64,000 nucleotides of DNA from Hemicordylus capensis (taxonomy: Eukaryota; Chordata; Lepidosauria; Squamata; Cordylidae), in contig NC_069670.1 in NCBI RefSeq assembly GCF_027244095.1, forward strand, positions 14,155,320 through 14,219,319. The letters are read 5' to 3'. A program made the position numbers and the translations under genes. Each line of letters opens with the position of its first letter. The stretch's first letter is position 1. This document shows, in pieces, positions 20,073 through 29,235 of the stretch. The notes beneath the pieces were generated by a model, which was not told where the DNA came from, did no database searches, and saw only the letters and a program-made list of their open reading frames with translations.

Positions 20073-20759
20073 CTCTTTGGACCGGACTTCCGGGCGGAGG
20101 TCCAGTCCCACGCAGGCCTGGGGGGGGCCTCCAAATGCTGGTCTGGAGGAGCTCCAAATGGTGAGTGTCCAAAATGTGGTATCTCTCCGCAAGTCAGTGG
20201 GAAGTACTGTATCTTATTCAGACTCTCTTCTAAACATAGAAATAAAAAGAGTTTCCTGCTTTCCCTGAGCATGTTCTGGTGTAAAGAATAGTGCCTACAC
20301 CTTAATCTGGCAGTGGGAGTCGGGGAGGCCTTTAGTTCCAGGGTCCAAAATTACCTAGGTGCGCCTCTGGAATGAACTCAATATCTACTTGTGATTTGGG
20401 AAACGTCTATAATTTTGGCCTTCAGATATCACCTCTACGTTCACTCTAAGATGCAGGACAGATACTGGCTGCAGACATACATTTACGACCATTCAGAGTG
20501 CTCGGGTGGTTTGTTGGTGAATATTTGTTACGGGCAAATAAGAAAAAGACCTTTGCCTGCATGTCTTGAAAGGCAAGCTACTGAATAGCCTTGCGGCCCT
20601 GCTAGCTGTGTGTCTCTATCAAAGAAAGTGGCGGGCTGCATCTGTCCGCCTTCATCTTTCCACCCACAGGAAGCCAAAGAACATCACAGCAGGTGGGGCA
20701 ACAAAAAACCGATTCGCCACTGGGTCTGCTTCGGAGTCGTCGCTGAGGAGGACTAGAAG

Positions 20760-20802
20760 ATGTTGTTTCACTTTGCTGGGATGATGCTACTTTCTCTGCA
20801 TT
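20760..20802 (+). CDS. Gene B exon 1: start codon and signal peptide
   Basis: The frame reads MLFHFAGMMLLSLH and one further base, ending at T|GTAAGT. It is 43 nt, the same as gene A exon 1. Splicing to the V exon gives a serine, then AESQRS. Confidence 0.85.
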
Positions 20803-23800
20803 GTAAGTATTTCCAAAGCGGGCCGGGGAATCTCACGGTACCATGATGCCGCACTGGAGTGGTGGTCTTGTGGGGGAGAGCTGGTCTGGAGACCCATCTA
20901 GGAAATGACGTGTGCTGAAACCCTACAGTGTGTGTGTGGATGGCAGGTACACACATCCAACCCTTCAGGAATCAGCATCAGTCTCTTGAAAGCCAGGCTG
21001 GAGGTTTTCATGGCTTGATATTGTGAACAAATGAGGGGGAAATTGAGGGTGTGCTGGAATCTCGCAGGAATCTCGCAAAAGAGAACGTCTTCTTCGCCAT
21101 GAACCCCACCACCCATTGAGATCATCTGGGGAGGTTCGTCTGCAGTTGCCACCGGCTGGCCTGGGTGTTTTCCACACAGAGCTTGCTACTCTTCCAGAAT
21201 GGAGGGTGTGTGTTCACATATTGGGCAGATTTACCCCGAAGTCCCTATGAGCTATCGGGAAGCACTTCACACATAATTCAGGTTTTTCATTGCACATTAG
21301 AGTGCAGCCCAATTTATATCTGGGGTTAAAAAAAATCCACTTTTTGTGTCAGATGTTTTGGACAACTTTGAATTCACAGTGAAGCCTTGCAGTAAACTTG
21401 CAGTAAAGCTTGTGTTGTGAAAAACGCCTTAGTGGCTACTCAGGGATGGGCCTTTTCCGTTGCGGCCCGGAGGCATTGGAATGCAATCCCTGTTGAAATA
21501 AGAGCCTCCCCATCTCTGACAACTTTTGAAAAGTCCTTCAAGACACATTTGTTCACCCAGGCGTTTAATTAGAGTACAGATTTGATTGTTTTAATATTGT
21601 GTTGAATTTTAAATAATGGTCTTATTCTTTTGTCTTGTTTTGGTTTGTATTATTTTGTTGTAAACTACCCAGAAGTGTTTCACTTCTGGGTGGTATACAA
21701 AGGTGCTAAATAAATCAGTAAAATAAATAAAGAAGAATGGGAAGCCCATTCCTTCGGGTAGTGAAATCCAAAACAGATTGTGAGGAGCTCCAAAAGGATC
21801 TCTCCAGACTGGGTGAGTGGGTGATAAAATGGCAGATGAGGTTCAGTGTTGGCAAGTGTAAAGTGATGCACATTGGGACAAAAAAACCCAACTTCAACTA
21901 CACGTTGATGGGATCTGAGCTGTCAGTGACTGACCAAGAGAGGGATCTTGGGGTCATGGTGGACAGCTCGTTGAAAGTGTCGACTCAATGTGTGGCAGCA
22001 GTGAAAAAGGCCAATTCCATGCTAGGGATCATTAGGAAGGGGATTGAAAATAAAACGGCTAATATTATAATGCCCTTATACAAAACGATGGTGCGGCCAC
22101 ACCTGGAATACTGCGTACAATTCTGGTCACCACCTCTTAAAAAGGACATTGTAGAACTGTAGACGGTGCAGAAGAGGGCAACCAAGATGACCAGGGGCCT
22201 GGAGCACCTTTCTTATGAGGCTGGGCTACAACACCTGGGGCTTTCTAGTTGAGAAAAAAGACGACTGTGGGGAGACATGATCGAGGTCTATAAAACCATG
22301 CATGGTGTGGAGGAAGTGGAGAGAGAGAGAAATTCTTCTCTCTCACACATAACACTAGAACCAGGGGTCGTCCCATGAAATCAATTGCCAAGAAATTTAG
22401 GACCGACAAATGGAAGTCCTTTTTCACACAACGTATAACCAACTTGTGGAATTATCTGCCACAAGATGTGGTGACAGCCAACAACCTGGATGGCTTTAAG
22501 AGGGGTTTGGATAACTTCATGGAGGAGAGGTTTATCAACGGCAACTAGTCGGAGGGCTATAGGCCACTTCCAGCCTCAAAGGCAGGAGGCCTCTGAGTCC
22601 CAGTTGCAGGGGAGTCACAGCAGGAGAGAGGGCATGGCCTCAACTCCTGACTGTGGCTTCCAGGGGCATCTGGCGGGCCACTGTGCAAAACAGGATGCTG
22701 GACTAGATGGGCTTCCTTGGGCCCGATCCTGCAGGGCTGTTCTTATGTTCTTAAGCCCGAACTGCAGGGCTGAAATGTGCCATGAGCATGTGATATGTTG
22801 TGACTGCTTCTTGTCAGAGGGTTCATCCAAGACCCCTTTGCTTTCCCTTATAGCTGCTGAATCACAAAGGAGCGTACAAGTCCCACAAGAGCTGAGGGAG
22901 ATCTTGGCGTTTCCTGGAAAAAATGTCACCATCAGCTGCAGCTTGCCTTCTGGACAGCAGGAGAGGCAGGTGGTGACTTGGTATTTAGAGCAGCAAGACC
23001 AGAGGCTTCACAGGATATTCCTCAGTGCATCCTATACACATTCTGATGGGAAGTACTCAAGTCCCTCAAGCACCGACTTTTCTCTGGTCATTAGCCATTT
23101 GCAGAAGAATGATTCGGGGGTTTATTACTGCGCTGCACCCATATACGGGAAATTTGAAATCCTGAATAGATCAAGACTGATTGTGGTGGGTGAGTCTAGC
23201 AGCAGATTTTTTAATATTGATATTTGGTATCATGCCTGATCAAATATGTGCTCCAAGATGGGTACAAATCCCCGGCTTATCATGCAAAGAGAGCTGTCAA
23301 TATAAGAGCTTCTCTGTCTCTGGCTGCCTTCAAAAAACCACATAAGATGCTGAAAAGACCACTCCTGCCTCAAAAAGATGGAGGTCTCTGCTAAAGACTA
23401 TTTAGCGAAAGACCTTTGCTAAAACTATTGTTAAAAATATTTTGCTAAAACTGTTTTTTGAAATTTGATGACTTAAAAATAGTTTTAATTGTTTTTATTG
23501 AGTGTTATTGATGGTTTTGAGTTGTGCACACTCAATGACCCTTCTCAATGTTCTTTTAGATCCTTCTCAGACACAGCTTTTCATGCTGGTGCCTTCCTCT
23601 TCTTTGGAGAGAGCTCAGCTTAATCACAGCTTCCCTCTACTTTGCCTCCTGTGGGATGCAAACCCTTCTTGGAAGTCTATTTCCTGGGAACCTAGCAGGG
23701 AAACATCTCCTGACCCCATGGATGTTGGCACGTTGGACGAGAATGGAGTCTTTAGTGTCTGGAGTTTACAGCTGTTTCCTCCAGCGGCGTGGACACAAGG

Positions 23801-25002
23801 AATAGGTCCTGGCTGTTCGGTCCAAGCAGACAAAAACATCAGTGCTGTATTCCAGAGGAGGCACACAAAGAGAGGTACAGAATAGCTAATTCTGTCTGGA
23901 AATTTATCATCTCTTTTTGCAGTAATGATGTTTCCCCAGCTGACCCGGAACTTTGCAGAGTGGGACAGTCTGATAACTTGTAGCAAGAAATGGTTGCAGA
24001 AAAGGTAGCCTCTGAGAAGGAATGAAGGGAAAGAGAGAGAGAGAGAGAGGTAGCAAGCATTAATCCCCCTTTGCTAAGCAGGGTCTGCCCTGGTTTGCAT
24101 TTGAATGGGAGACCACATGTGAGCGCTGTAAGATATTATGATTATTAATTTAATTTATATACTGCCTGACTCCAAAGGCTCTAGGGGATATTCCCCTTAA
24201 GAGGATGGGATCGCTTGCATGCAGAAGGTTCCAGGTTCCCTCCCTGGCAGCATCTCCAAGATAGGGCTGAGAGAGACTCCTGCCTGCTACCTTGGAGAAG
24301 CCGCTGCCAGTCTGTGAAGACAATACTGTGCTAGATGGACCAAGGGTCTGACTCGGTAAGGCAGCTTCCTGTGTTCTTAAAGAAGAAAGGGCGGTCAGAC
24401 ATCAGGAGACCCAAAAGAAGAAGCCACCTAAATATTTCCTGCAACTTCTTCTCACCCTTCTGCAGACATCAACTGCTCAGGGAGCGTCCCAGGATTCTTC
24501 GCCTACAAGTTAACCTAGTTGCTGATCCCCGATTCTTTCTCTCTCCCCCTCCCTCCAGTCCCTTCTACAGGAAAATGCAGCACCCTGTTATATGTCGGAG
24601 TGCCCTCTATTGCCATCCTCCTGTTGATCCCACCCTTCCTCTTCCTCTTCCGAAAGCGTCTTGCCAAAGGTAATGCAGCGGAGAGAGCTTGGTGTTCTGG
24701 GCAGTCTTTGGCCAAGGTTAACCGAAGTTTCCTCTTTCTTTGTTTTCCTCTGTGCAGGGAAGGCAGAGCGATCAGCGAGGCAGGTTCTCATGGGGCAGAT
24801 CCTACAGGTATCACTGACATTTCGGAAAATGCTAACTGGTTTTGTTGAATGGCTTGGAAGCTCTGCCGAAAGCCTTCGGATCGCCCAGGGTTTGGATAAC
24901 AGAAAGTGCCATTCACAGAGTATGGTTGTTAGGACTGTTTCTGTTTCGGGAGAGGCAGGTGTTCCCCCTTCATTCTTACCCAGGAGAGAATGCCTCTCCT
25001 AA
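20760..25002 (+). CDS. Gene B: V-C1-TM immunoglobulin-superfamily receptor (3' end uncertain)
   Basis: Exons: 20760-20802 (leader), 22854-23189 (V), 23560-23874 (C1-like), 24559-24669 (membrane), and a tail from 24758. All are joined in phase 1. The protein has signal peptide, V, C1-like domain, a cysteine just before the membrane (GKCSTLL), one helix and a basic RKRLAKG stop-transfer. If the last exon is not spliced further, the frame stays open to a stop at 25002; a donor CAG|GTATCA near 24811 is an alternative. The tail has no tyrosine motif. It is related to gene A by exon plan, but the two sequences differ widely, as TCR alpha and beta do. Surface receptor role inferred; ligand unknown. 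Confidence 0.75.
21430..21735 (+). repeat. L2-like LINE 3' end
   Basis: CCTTTTCCGTTGCGGCCCGG and GAATGCAATCCCTGTTGAAA (end of ORF2) are followed by a UTR with AAGTGTTTCACTTCTGGGTG and a TAAATAAA tail. It lies in intron 1 of gene B. Confidence 0.7.
21740..22760 (+). mobile_element. CR1 LINE, 3' kilobase with end of ORF2
   Basis: The translation contains DLSRLGEWVIKWQMRFSVGK, SVTDQERDLGVMVDSSLK, MVRPHLEYCVQFWSPP and later the YKTMVRPHLEYC region. This is the C-terminal part of CR1 reverse transcriptase. The frame is interrupted by stops at about 22160 and 22252. The standard CR1 3' end GATGCTGGACTAGATGGGCT is intact. It is 5' truncated. Confidence 0.85.
22854..23189 (+). CDS. Gene B exon 2: Ig V domain
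   Basis: The acceptor is CTTTCCCTTATAG and the donor G|GTGAGT. The 336-nt exon encodes KNVTISCSLPSG (first cysteine), VVTWYLEQQDQ (core tryptophan, TCR-like), TDFSLVISHLQ, then NDSGVYYCAAP (second cysteine). The G strand LNRSRLIVVG is J-like but has lost the FGxG glycines. Glycan sites NVT, NDS and NRS are present. Confidence 0.92.
23255..23530 (+). repeat. L2-like LINE 3' fragment
   Basis: AAGAGCTTCTCTGTCTCTGG and TGCCTTCAAAAAACCACATA resemble the end of L2 ORF2. It fills the short intron between the V and C1 exons of gene B. Confidence 0.5.
23560..23874 (+). CDS. Gene B exon 3: Ig C1-like domain
   Basis: The acceptor is TGTTCTTTTAG and the donor G|GTACAG; 315 nt, phase 1 at both ends. It reads DPSQTQLFML, FPLLCLLWDA (first cysteine), SISWEPS (tryptophan), GVFSVWSLQLFP and GPGCSVQ (second cysteine). 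The VFSVWSLQL strand is typical of C1-set domains of antigen receptors. Confidence 0.88.
24045..24382 (+). repeat. 5S-Sauria SINE with inserted L2 scrap
   Basis: 5S-like TAAGCAGGGTCTGCCCTGG and GGGAGACC are intact. About 50 bp (24137-24188, TATATACTGCCTGACTCC) interrupts the body. Confidence 0.8.
24559..24669 (+). CDS. Gene B exon 4: stalk cysteine and membrane helix
   Basis: It encodes PSTGKCSTLLYV, then IAILLLIPPFLFLF and RKRLAKG. Donor G|GTAATG. Two acceptors 12 nt apart (CCTCCAG and TTCTACAG) keep the same phase, so the protein may exist with or without four stalk residues (PSTG region). Confidence 0.82.
24758..25002 (+). CDS. Gene B tail exon (end uncertain)
   Basis: After TTCCTCTGTGCAG the phase-1 frame gives KAERSARQVLMGQILQ. 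It may stop at 25000-25002 or splice out at CAG|GTATCA near 24811. No signalling motif is seen. Confidence 0.4.
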
Positions 25003-25021
25003 TCCCATCAAAGAAGAGCCC

Positions 25022-25222
25022 TAGAAACAAAGGAAGCTGCCTCCTACTGAGTCAAACCCTTGGTCTATTTAGCTCAAGAGTGTCTGCACTGACTGGCAGC
25101 AGCTCTCCAAGGTTTAAGGTCGGAGTCTTTCCCAGCCCTACTTAGAGATGCTGCCAGGGATTGAACCAGGGACCTTCTGCATGCCAAGCAGATGCTCTGC
25201 CACTGAGCTGTGGCCCCGCTTG
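25022..25222 (-). repeat. 5S-Sauria SINE, partial
   Basis: GGAAGCTGCCTCCTACTGAG through GGGACCTTCTGCATGCCAAG on the reverse strand. It begins 20 bp after the possible stop of gene B. Confidence 0.75.
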
Positions 25223-25274
25223 TCAGAACGAGCCTGCTGAGAGTTACCCATTACCATCCATTTCTATATCATCT

Positions 25275-25612
25275 ATATCTACACAACGCATAATCAGCTT
25301 GTGGAACTCTCTGCCACAAGATGTGGTGACAGCCAACAACCTGGATGGCTTGAAGAGGGGTTTGGATCACTTCATGGAGGAGAGGTCTATCAACGGCTAC
25401 TAGTCGGAGGGCTGTGGGCCACCTCCAGCCTCAAAGGCAGGATGCCTCTGAGTCCCAGTTGCAGGGGAGTAACAGCAGGAGGGAGGGCATGCCCCTTTCA
25501 GCTCCTGCCTGTAGGCTTCCAGCAGCATCTGTTGGGCCACTGTGCGAAACAGGATGCTGGACTAGATGGGCTTCCTTGGGCCTGATCCAGCAGGGCTGTT
25601 CTTATGTTCTTA
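25275..25612 (+). repeat. CR1 LINE 3' end
   Basis: CACAACGCATAATCAGCTTG through GATGCTGGACTAGATGGGCT. It covers the end of ORF2 and the whole 3' UTR. Confidence 0.85.
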
Positions 25613-27300
25613 TCTATATATATACACTCTGTGTGTGATTTCTCCCCCTTCAAAGCTACTGTTTGGTTCTATGAAAATATATGTAGATTTCATTGCCTGA
25701 CATCCAGACTAAATTACTCCTGAATAGTCCTACTGAAATTATGTCATCCTTTAGAATAATTTATACTCAAGAGTAGGAGTATGTCCTCCTGTTCAGTACT
25801 GAGTAACAACTTAGTTGGGAGGATATCAGTCCATTCCTCAGTTAATCAACTGAAACAAAATTCGATCAATCAGTCAAGATTTATTTCTTCAGGTAGCAAC
25901 CCCTTTTTTCTTCCCATATGCCCCAAATGGCAAAGCGAAATGATGGGTTGGGTAAAGGGACCAGTAAAAATGGGTAACTGGCTTGTGACTTCTGTGAATG
26001 TATTTCCAAGATGGTGCTAAATGTTTATTTTCGTCGCTCACACATCACTTTGGGATGGTTACTTTATAAACTGGACACCTTGATGACTAATTACTGCAAA
26101 TGGCATCTGAGATAAAAATGGGCAAAAGCCATGCAAAAGCAGCATGGAAATTATTCTATTTTTTCAATCCCTTGCCCGTGATCCTCAGTTGCATTAATCA
26201 CAGAAGAGAAATGTTTAGAAACACATTTAGGGTTCTTTGTTTATTTTTCCCCATAGTATCCTTTTCATTGAACTTAAAGTAAAATAAAAACCAAAACAAA
26301 ACACCAAGATTTTGTATCTTTTGCAAAACAGGCCTTTGACTTTCAATTTCAATTTCATTCAGACTGATTACGCTGAAGTATGTTCCAACAACCGAAATGT
26401 GCTCCAAATGGATTAATACCGATTCCTGATATGGTTGACGAGTAGAAGAGAAGACAGAAAGCAAATTCCAGAGCTTAGTATATTTTAAATGTATTAAATG
26501 CAATATTTTACATTACCCAATCTGGCTTCTGTGGACTCTTTACCTAGTGCACCCACATGCCAACTTAGGAGAGACAACCCCTGTTTTCTGGACTATTTAT
26601 TCCTGTCCCTGTTTTTGCTTTTTGAGGATACTATTATTTTTTAAGTGAGTTGCTTGAGAGTTGTCATTCTTCAGGGTTCAGTTTTCTCAGGATCTCTCTC
26701 TAGAAGTTAAATCTCTGAAGAGAAAGGTGGATACACCTATGCCTTAGGGCACATACATGTATGCGCATAAATGTGAAGGCACCACAATGTAGCTTTATAA
26801 ACAGTTATTTCCTCCACACATTTAAAAAAAACCATGAGTTCCTGTCACAGCAAAGCCCTCTGTATGTGCTCAGATGCACTGCAGTTGCCTTTAAAAAACA
26901 ACTGAGTCTAGGGGTATTTTCCAGATATAAATTCTGCATGTATCCATCTTTTTAAACACTCTGCATGTTCTCAGATGCCTTTTCCTTGTGAGGAACAATG
27001 ACAAAAATCAGACAGATGGAGCAAATGCAATATGTCTGGTTTTTGTTTCTACTCACAAGGTTTGGACATGCTTAAAGAGACTCTCTCTGGCCAGGGTAAA
27101 AAGCTAAGCAACCATAACCACATCAAGTTATTAAGATCTGCATTTGATTGATTAGCCTTATTCCACAAATCAACGCCTTTATTGCCAACATGATACGGTC
27201 TAAACCAGAAGGACCAACAATTTTTAGTTTCTTAACACTTGTGCTTACTCAAGCCCATTGATTTCACTGGGATTACTTCCAGGTAAGTAGACACAGAATT
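25613..27300. other. Repeat-poor non-coding stretch
   Basis: Apart from TA and CA runs near 25615, I see no known repeat in 1.7 kb and no exon. It is AT-rich. It is the longest quiet stretch of the window and separates the receptor pair from FDPS. Confidence 0.5.
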
Positions 27301-27304
27301 ACAG

Positions 27305-27362
27305 CCTTTTTTATTTATCTATTTATTTACCTATCTATCTATTTATTTATCTATTTATATTA
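27305..27362 (+). repeat. (TTTA)n/(TCTA)n microsatellite
   Basis: Runs of TATTTATCTATTTATT. It may be the tail of a degenerate L2 end on the minus strand. Confidence 0.7.
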
Positions 27363-27559
27363 AAAACAATTAAAATCAATTAACAATTGAATCCTGTGAG
27401 GTTCGAAAACTTGCAGAATATTAAGAAGATAATATTCCACTATACAGAGGGGCCATATAGTTCTTTCCGGGCCCTCTAGGGTTAACGCATTCAGGGCTTT
27501 CTTCCTCTCCCCCTCCCAACCCCAACCTCTTTCCTTATAAACCAATTCAAGTCTCCCGT

Positions 27560-27700
27560 GAGAGTCGAACCCCGCCTCCCTCCCTTCTGATTGGCTGGAG
27601 ACTCTATGGCCCGTCCTCATACGATGGAAAAAGCCAATCCAGGCAGTGGCGCTGCTATCGTCCTTTATTAGCGTGGGACTCCCCTTTCGCTAGGCACTCT
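27560..27700 (+). promoter_or_regulatory. FDPS promoter: GC box, NF-Y and SREBP-like sites
   Basis: Seen directly: CCCCGCCTCCC (27570-27580); inverted CCAAT box ATTGG (27590-27594); CTCATACGAT (27616-27625), 8 of 10 identical to the mammalian FDPS SRE-3 CTCACACGAG; and CCAAT (27634-27638). In mammals the FDPS gene is driven by sterol level through an ATTGG box placed about 20 bp before SRE-3. Here the gap is 21 bp, so the same logic is likely. Confidence 0.7.
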
Positions 27701-27785
27701 GGGAGCTGCAGTCCACAGAGGGACGAAGCTGTGCTGGTGTCGGCAGGGCTGTGATAGCCTTAGGACTACAAGGCCCAGGATGCCC
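27697..27785. promoter_or_regulatory. Two facing-away ZNF143/THAP11-like sites
   Basis: CTCTGGGAGCTGCAGT (27697-27712) and ACTACAAGGCCCAGGATGCC (27765-27784) each resemble the ZNF143 motif ACTACAAnTCCCAGnATGC, on opposite strands. Such sites commonly mark start regions of housekeeping genes. Binding is inferred. Confidence 0.5.
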
Positions 27786-27873
27786 CTCGGTGGCACGGTA
27801 GTCCTATATTTATGCAGACTGCAACGCCGGTTTGGGTTTAGTGCAGGAGTCAAGCTTGGAGTGGCAGGAACAG
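27780..27873 (+). CDS. FDPS: FDPS exon 1: possible in-frame targeting extension
   Basis: An ATG at 27780 opens MPLGGTVVLYLCRLQRRF and continues to the donor CAG|GTGAGC. Spliced to exon 2 the frame runs without a stop into the standard FDPS start (…GGK then MSKNG). The extension of about 34 residues is basic and free of acidic residues, like a mitochondrial presequence. Human FDPS has a longer alternative start that also begins MPL. The ATG has A at -3. If transcription starts further downstream, this exon is only 5' UTR. Confidence 0.6.
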
Positions 27874-27952
27874 GTGAGCACGGCAGGGGAGGGTTCAGTC
27901 CATCCCGTGTTAGCCTCCGCGTTTCCCTTTGCATCCCCTGCCATGCAATGCA

Positions 27953-27976
27953 ATGCAAATGCAATGCAGTGCAGTG
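27953..27976 (+). repeat. Pentamer tract with octamer motif
   Basis: Tandem AATGC units surround one ATGCAAAT octamer in FDPS intron 1, 80 bp after the exon 1 donor. Confidence 0.5.
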
Positions 27977-28269
27977 ATTTATAGGAGCCATAACGGCCCT
28001 ATGGGGAAGAAAGACACATTTCCTTTCTCCTACACCCCCATCAGAAATCAGGGCAGGGAGTTGAGTGGAGAGACAGGCTTAACTTTGCAAGGGGGACTTC
28101 TAGGTTCCCTGTAGGAACGAGAGTGTTTAGATCCGCCTTGCAAACCAAGCCAAACAAGTTACTAGTCCTCAACAGCTCTTGTTGCTGCTGCTTCCCTGTC
28201 CACACGTTCCTGTGCTAGGTATCTCCTAGTCATAATATGCAGTATTTATACAGTGCCTTTGACCATTCA

Positions 28270-28385
28270 AGGGATCATCCTGGGGGTGTCAACTTTAGCT
28301 GTCCAGCTGTTGCTGGGCTAGAACACCCATCATGATGGGAGCTGGATTTCAGCAATAGCTGGACAGCCAAGGTTGCCCACTCCTG
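28270..28385. mobile_element. Diverged P1-like palindrome
   Basis: GCTGTCCAGCTGTTGCTGGG mirrors ATAGCTGGACAGCCAAGG, and ACACCCATCATG mirrors CATGATGGGAGCTGG. It lies in FDPS intron 1. Confidence 0.55.
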
Positions 28386-28389
28386 TCTT

Positions 28390-29020
28390 GGGGTAGCTCT
28401 TGCACAATGTAGGCACAGAAGTGTCTGGGGACATAACATAACCCCCCCCCCCATTTTTAAAAATTTAATGTGTTTTTGTTGATTGTAATTTTTATCTGTT
28501 TTATGAGTTTTTTAAATGGCTTCTGTTTTACCTTGTTTTAACACTGCCTACAGATTTCTATATTAGGCGCTATAGACATTCAATAAATAACTTGTGACAC
28601 AAGCTTTTGGGGACTAAAGTTTCTTAGGCGCCTGAAACATTAATCTCAGTCACATGCAGAAAAACACAAACACTAGGATAAAAGATGATGATGATGTATA
28701 CCTTCTGCGGCGGTAAGGGCTGATTGACTGCTTATATTCAGGTAAAAGGAGGCAGACGGAAACCCAATGAATCTGGGCAAGATAGGAGAGCAGCAGACTA
28801 GGGCATGTTCCTGATGAAGCATAAATCGCTTTTATTTATTCTTTTATGCCTATACTGTGTTTTGGCAGAAATGTGATTTATGTATTGTAAGTGGGTCTAA
28901 GAGTGCAGTCTGAAACCCTAGAATGCTTCCTGTGCCTTGTTAAAAAGGGATTTATTTGGGTGTGAGCAGTAGGTGCTGTTTCTTAAGACCAGTACAGCCC
29001 TGCTCGTGTGTAGGAGGCTT
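28390..29020. other. FDPS intron 1, L2-like scraps only
   Basis: 28450-28590 looks like an L2 3' end (ACACTGCCTACAGATTTCTA, TCAATAAATAAC). The rest is not recognised. Confidence 0.4.
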
Positions 29021-29086
29021 GTAATGTGTGTTGGAAAGCTGCTTGTGAAACATCTCCACCACCCCCACGTCTGCTGTATGTTCCAG

Positions 29087-29235
29087 GTGGCAAGATGAGC
29101 AAGAACGGAAAGCAAGAGGCGGTGGGGGCAGACAGAGAGCAGTTCGTGGGCTACTTCCCCCAGATTGTGAAGGACCTGACGGAGGATGAGCTCCACCAAC
29201 CTGAAGTGGCTGATGCTTTTGCCAGGCTGAAAGAG
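29087..29235 (+). CDS. FDPS: FDPS exon 2 (start of standard protein, residues 1-47)
   Basis: The acceptor is TATGTTCCAG. ATG at 29095 begins [19 protein letters not shown]. Donor GAG|GTGAGG. The 8 bases before the ATG complete the in-frame extension from exon 1. Confidence 0.95.

Larger units (their letters stand above)
17511..20759. promoter_or_regulatory. Divergent intergenic region between genes A and B
   Basis: The 3.25 kb between the two oppositely oriented start codons must hold both promoters unless untranslated exons exist. No CpG island or clear TATA box is seen. Several repeats have landed here (see entries). The 500 bp before gene B are free of them. Confidence 0.45.
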
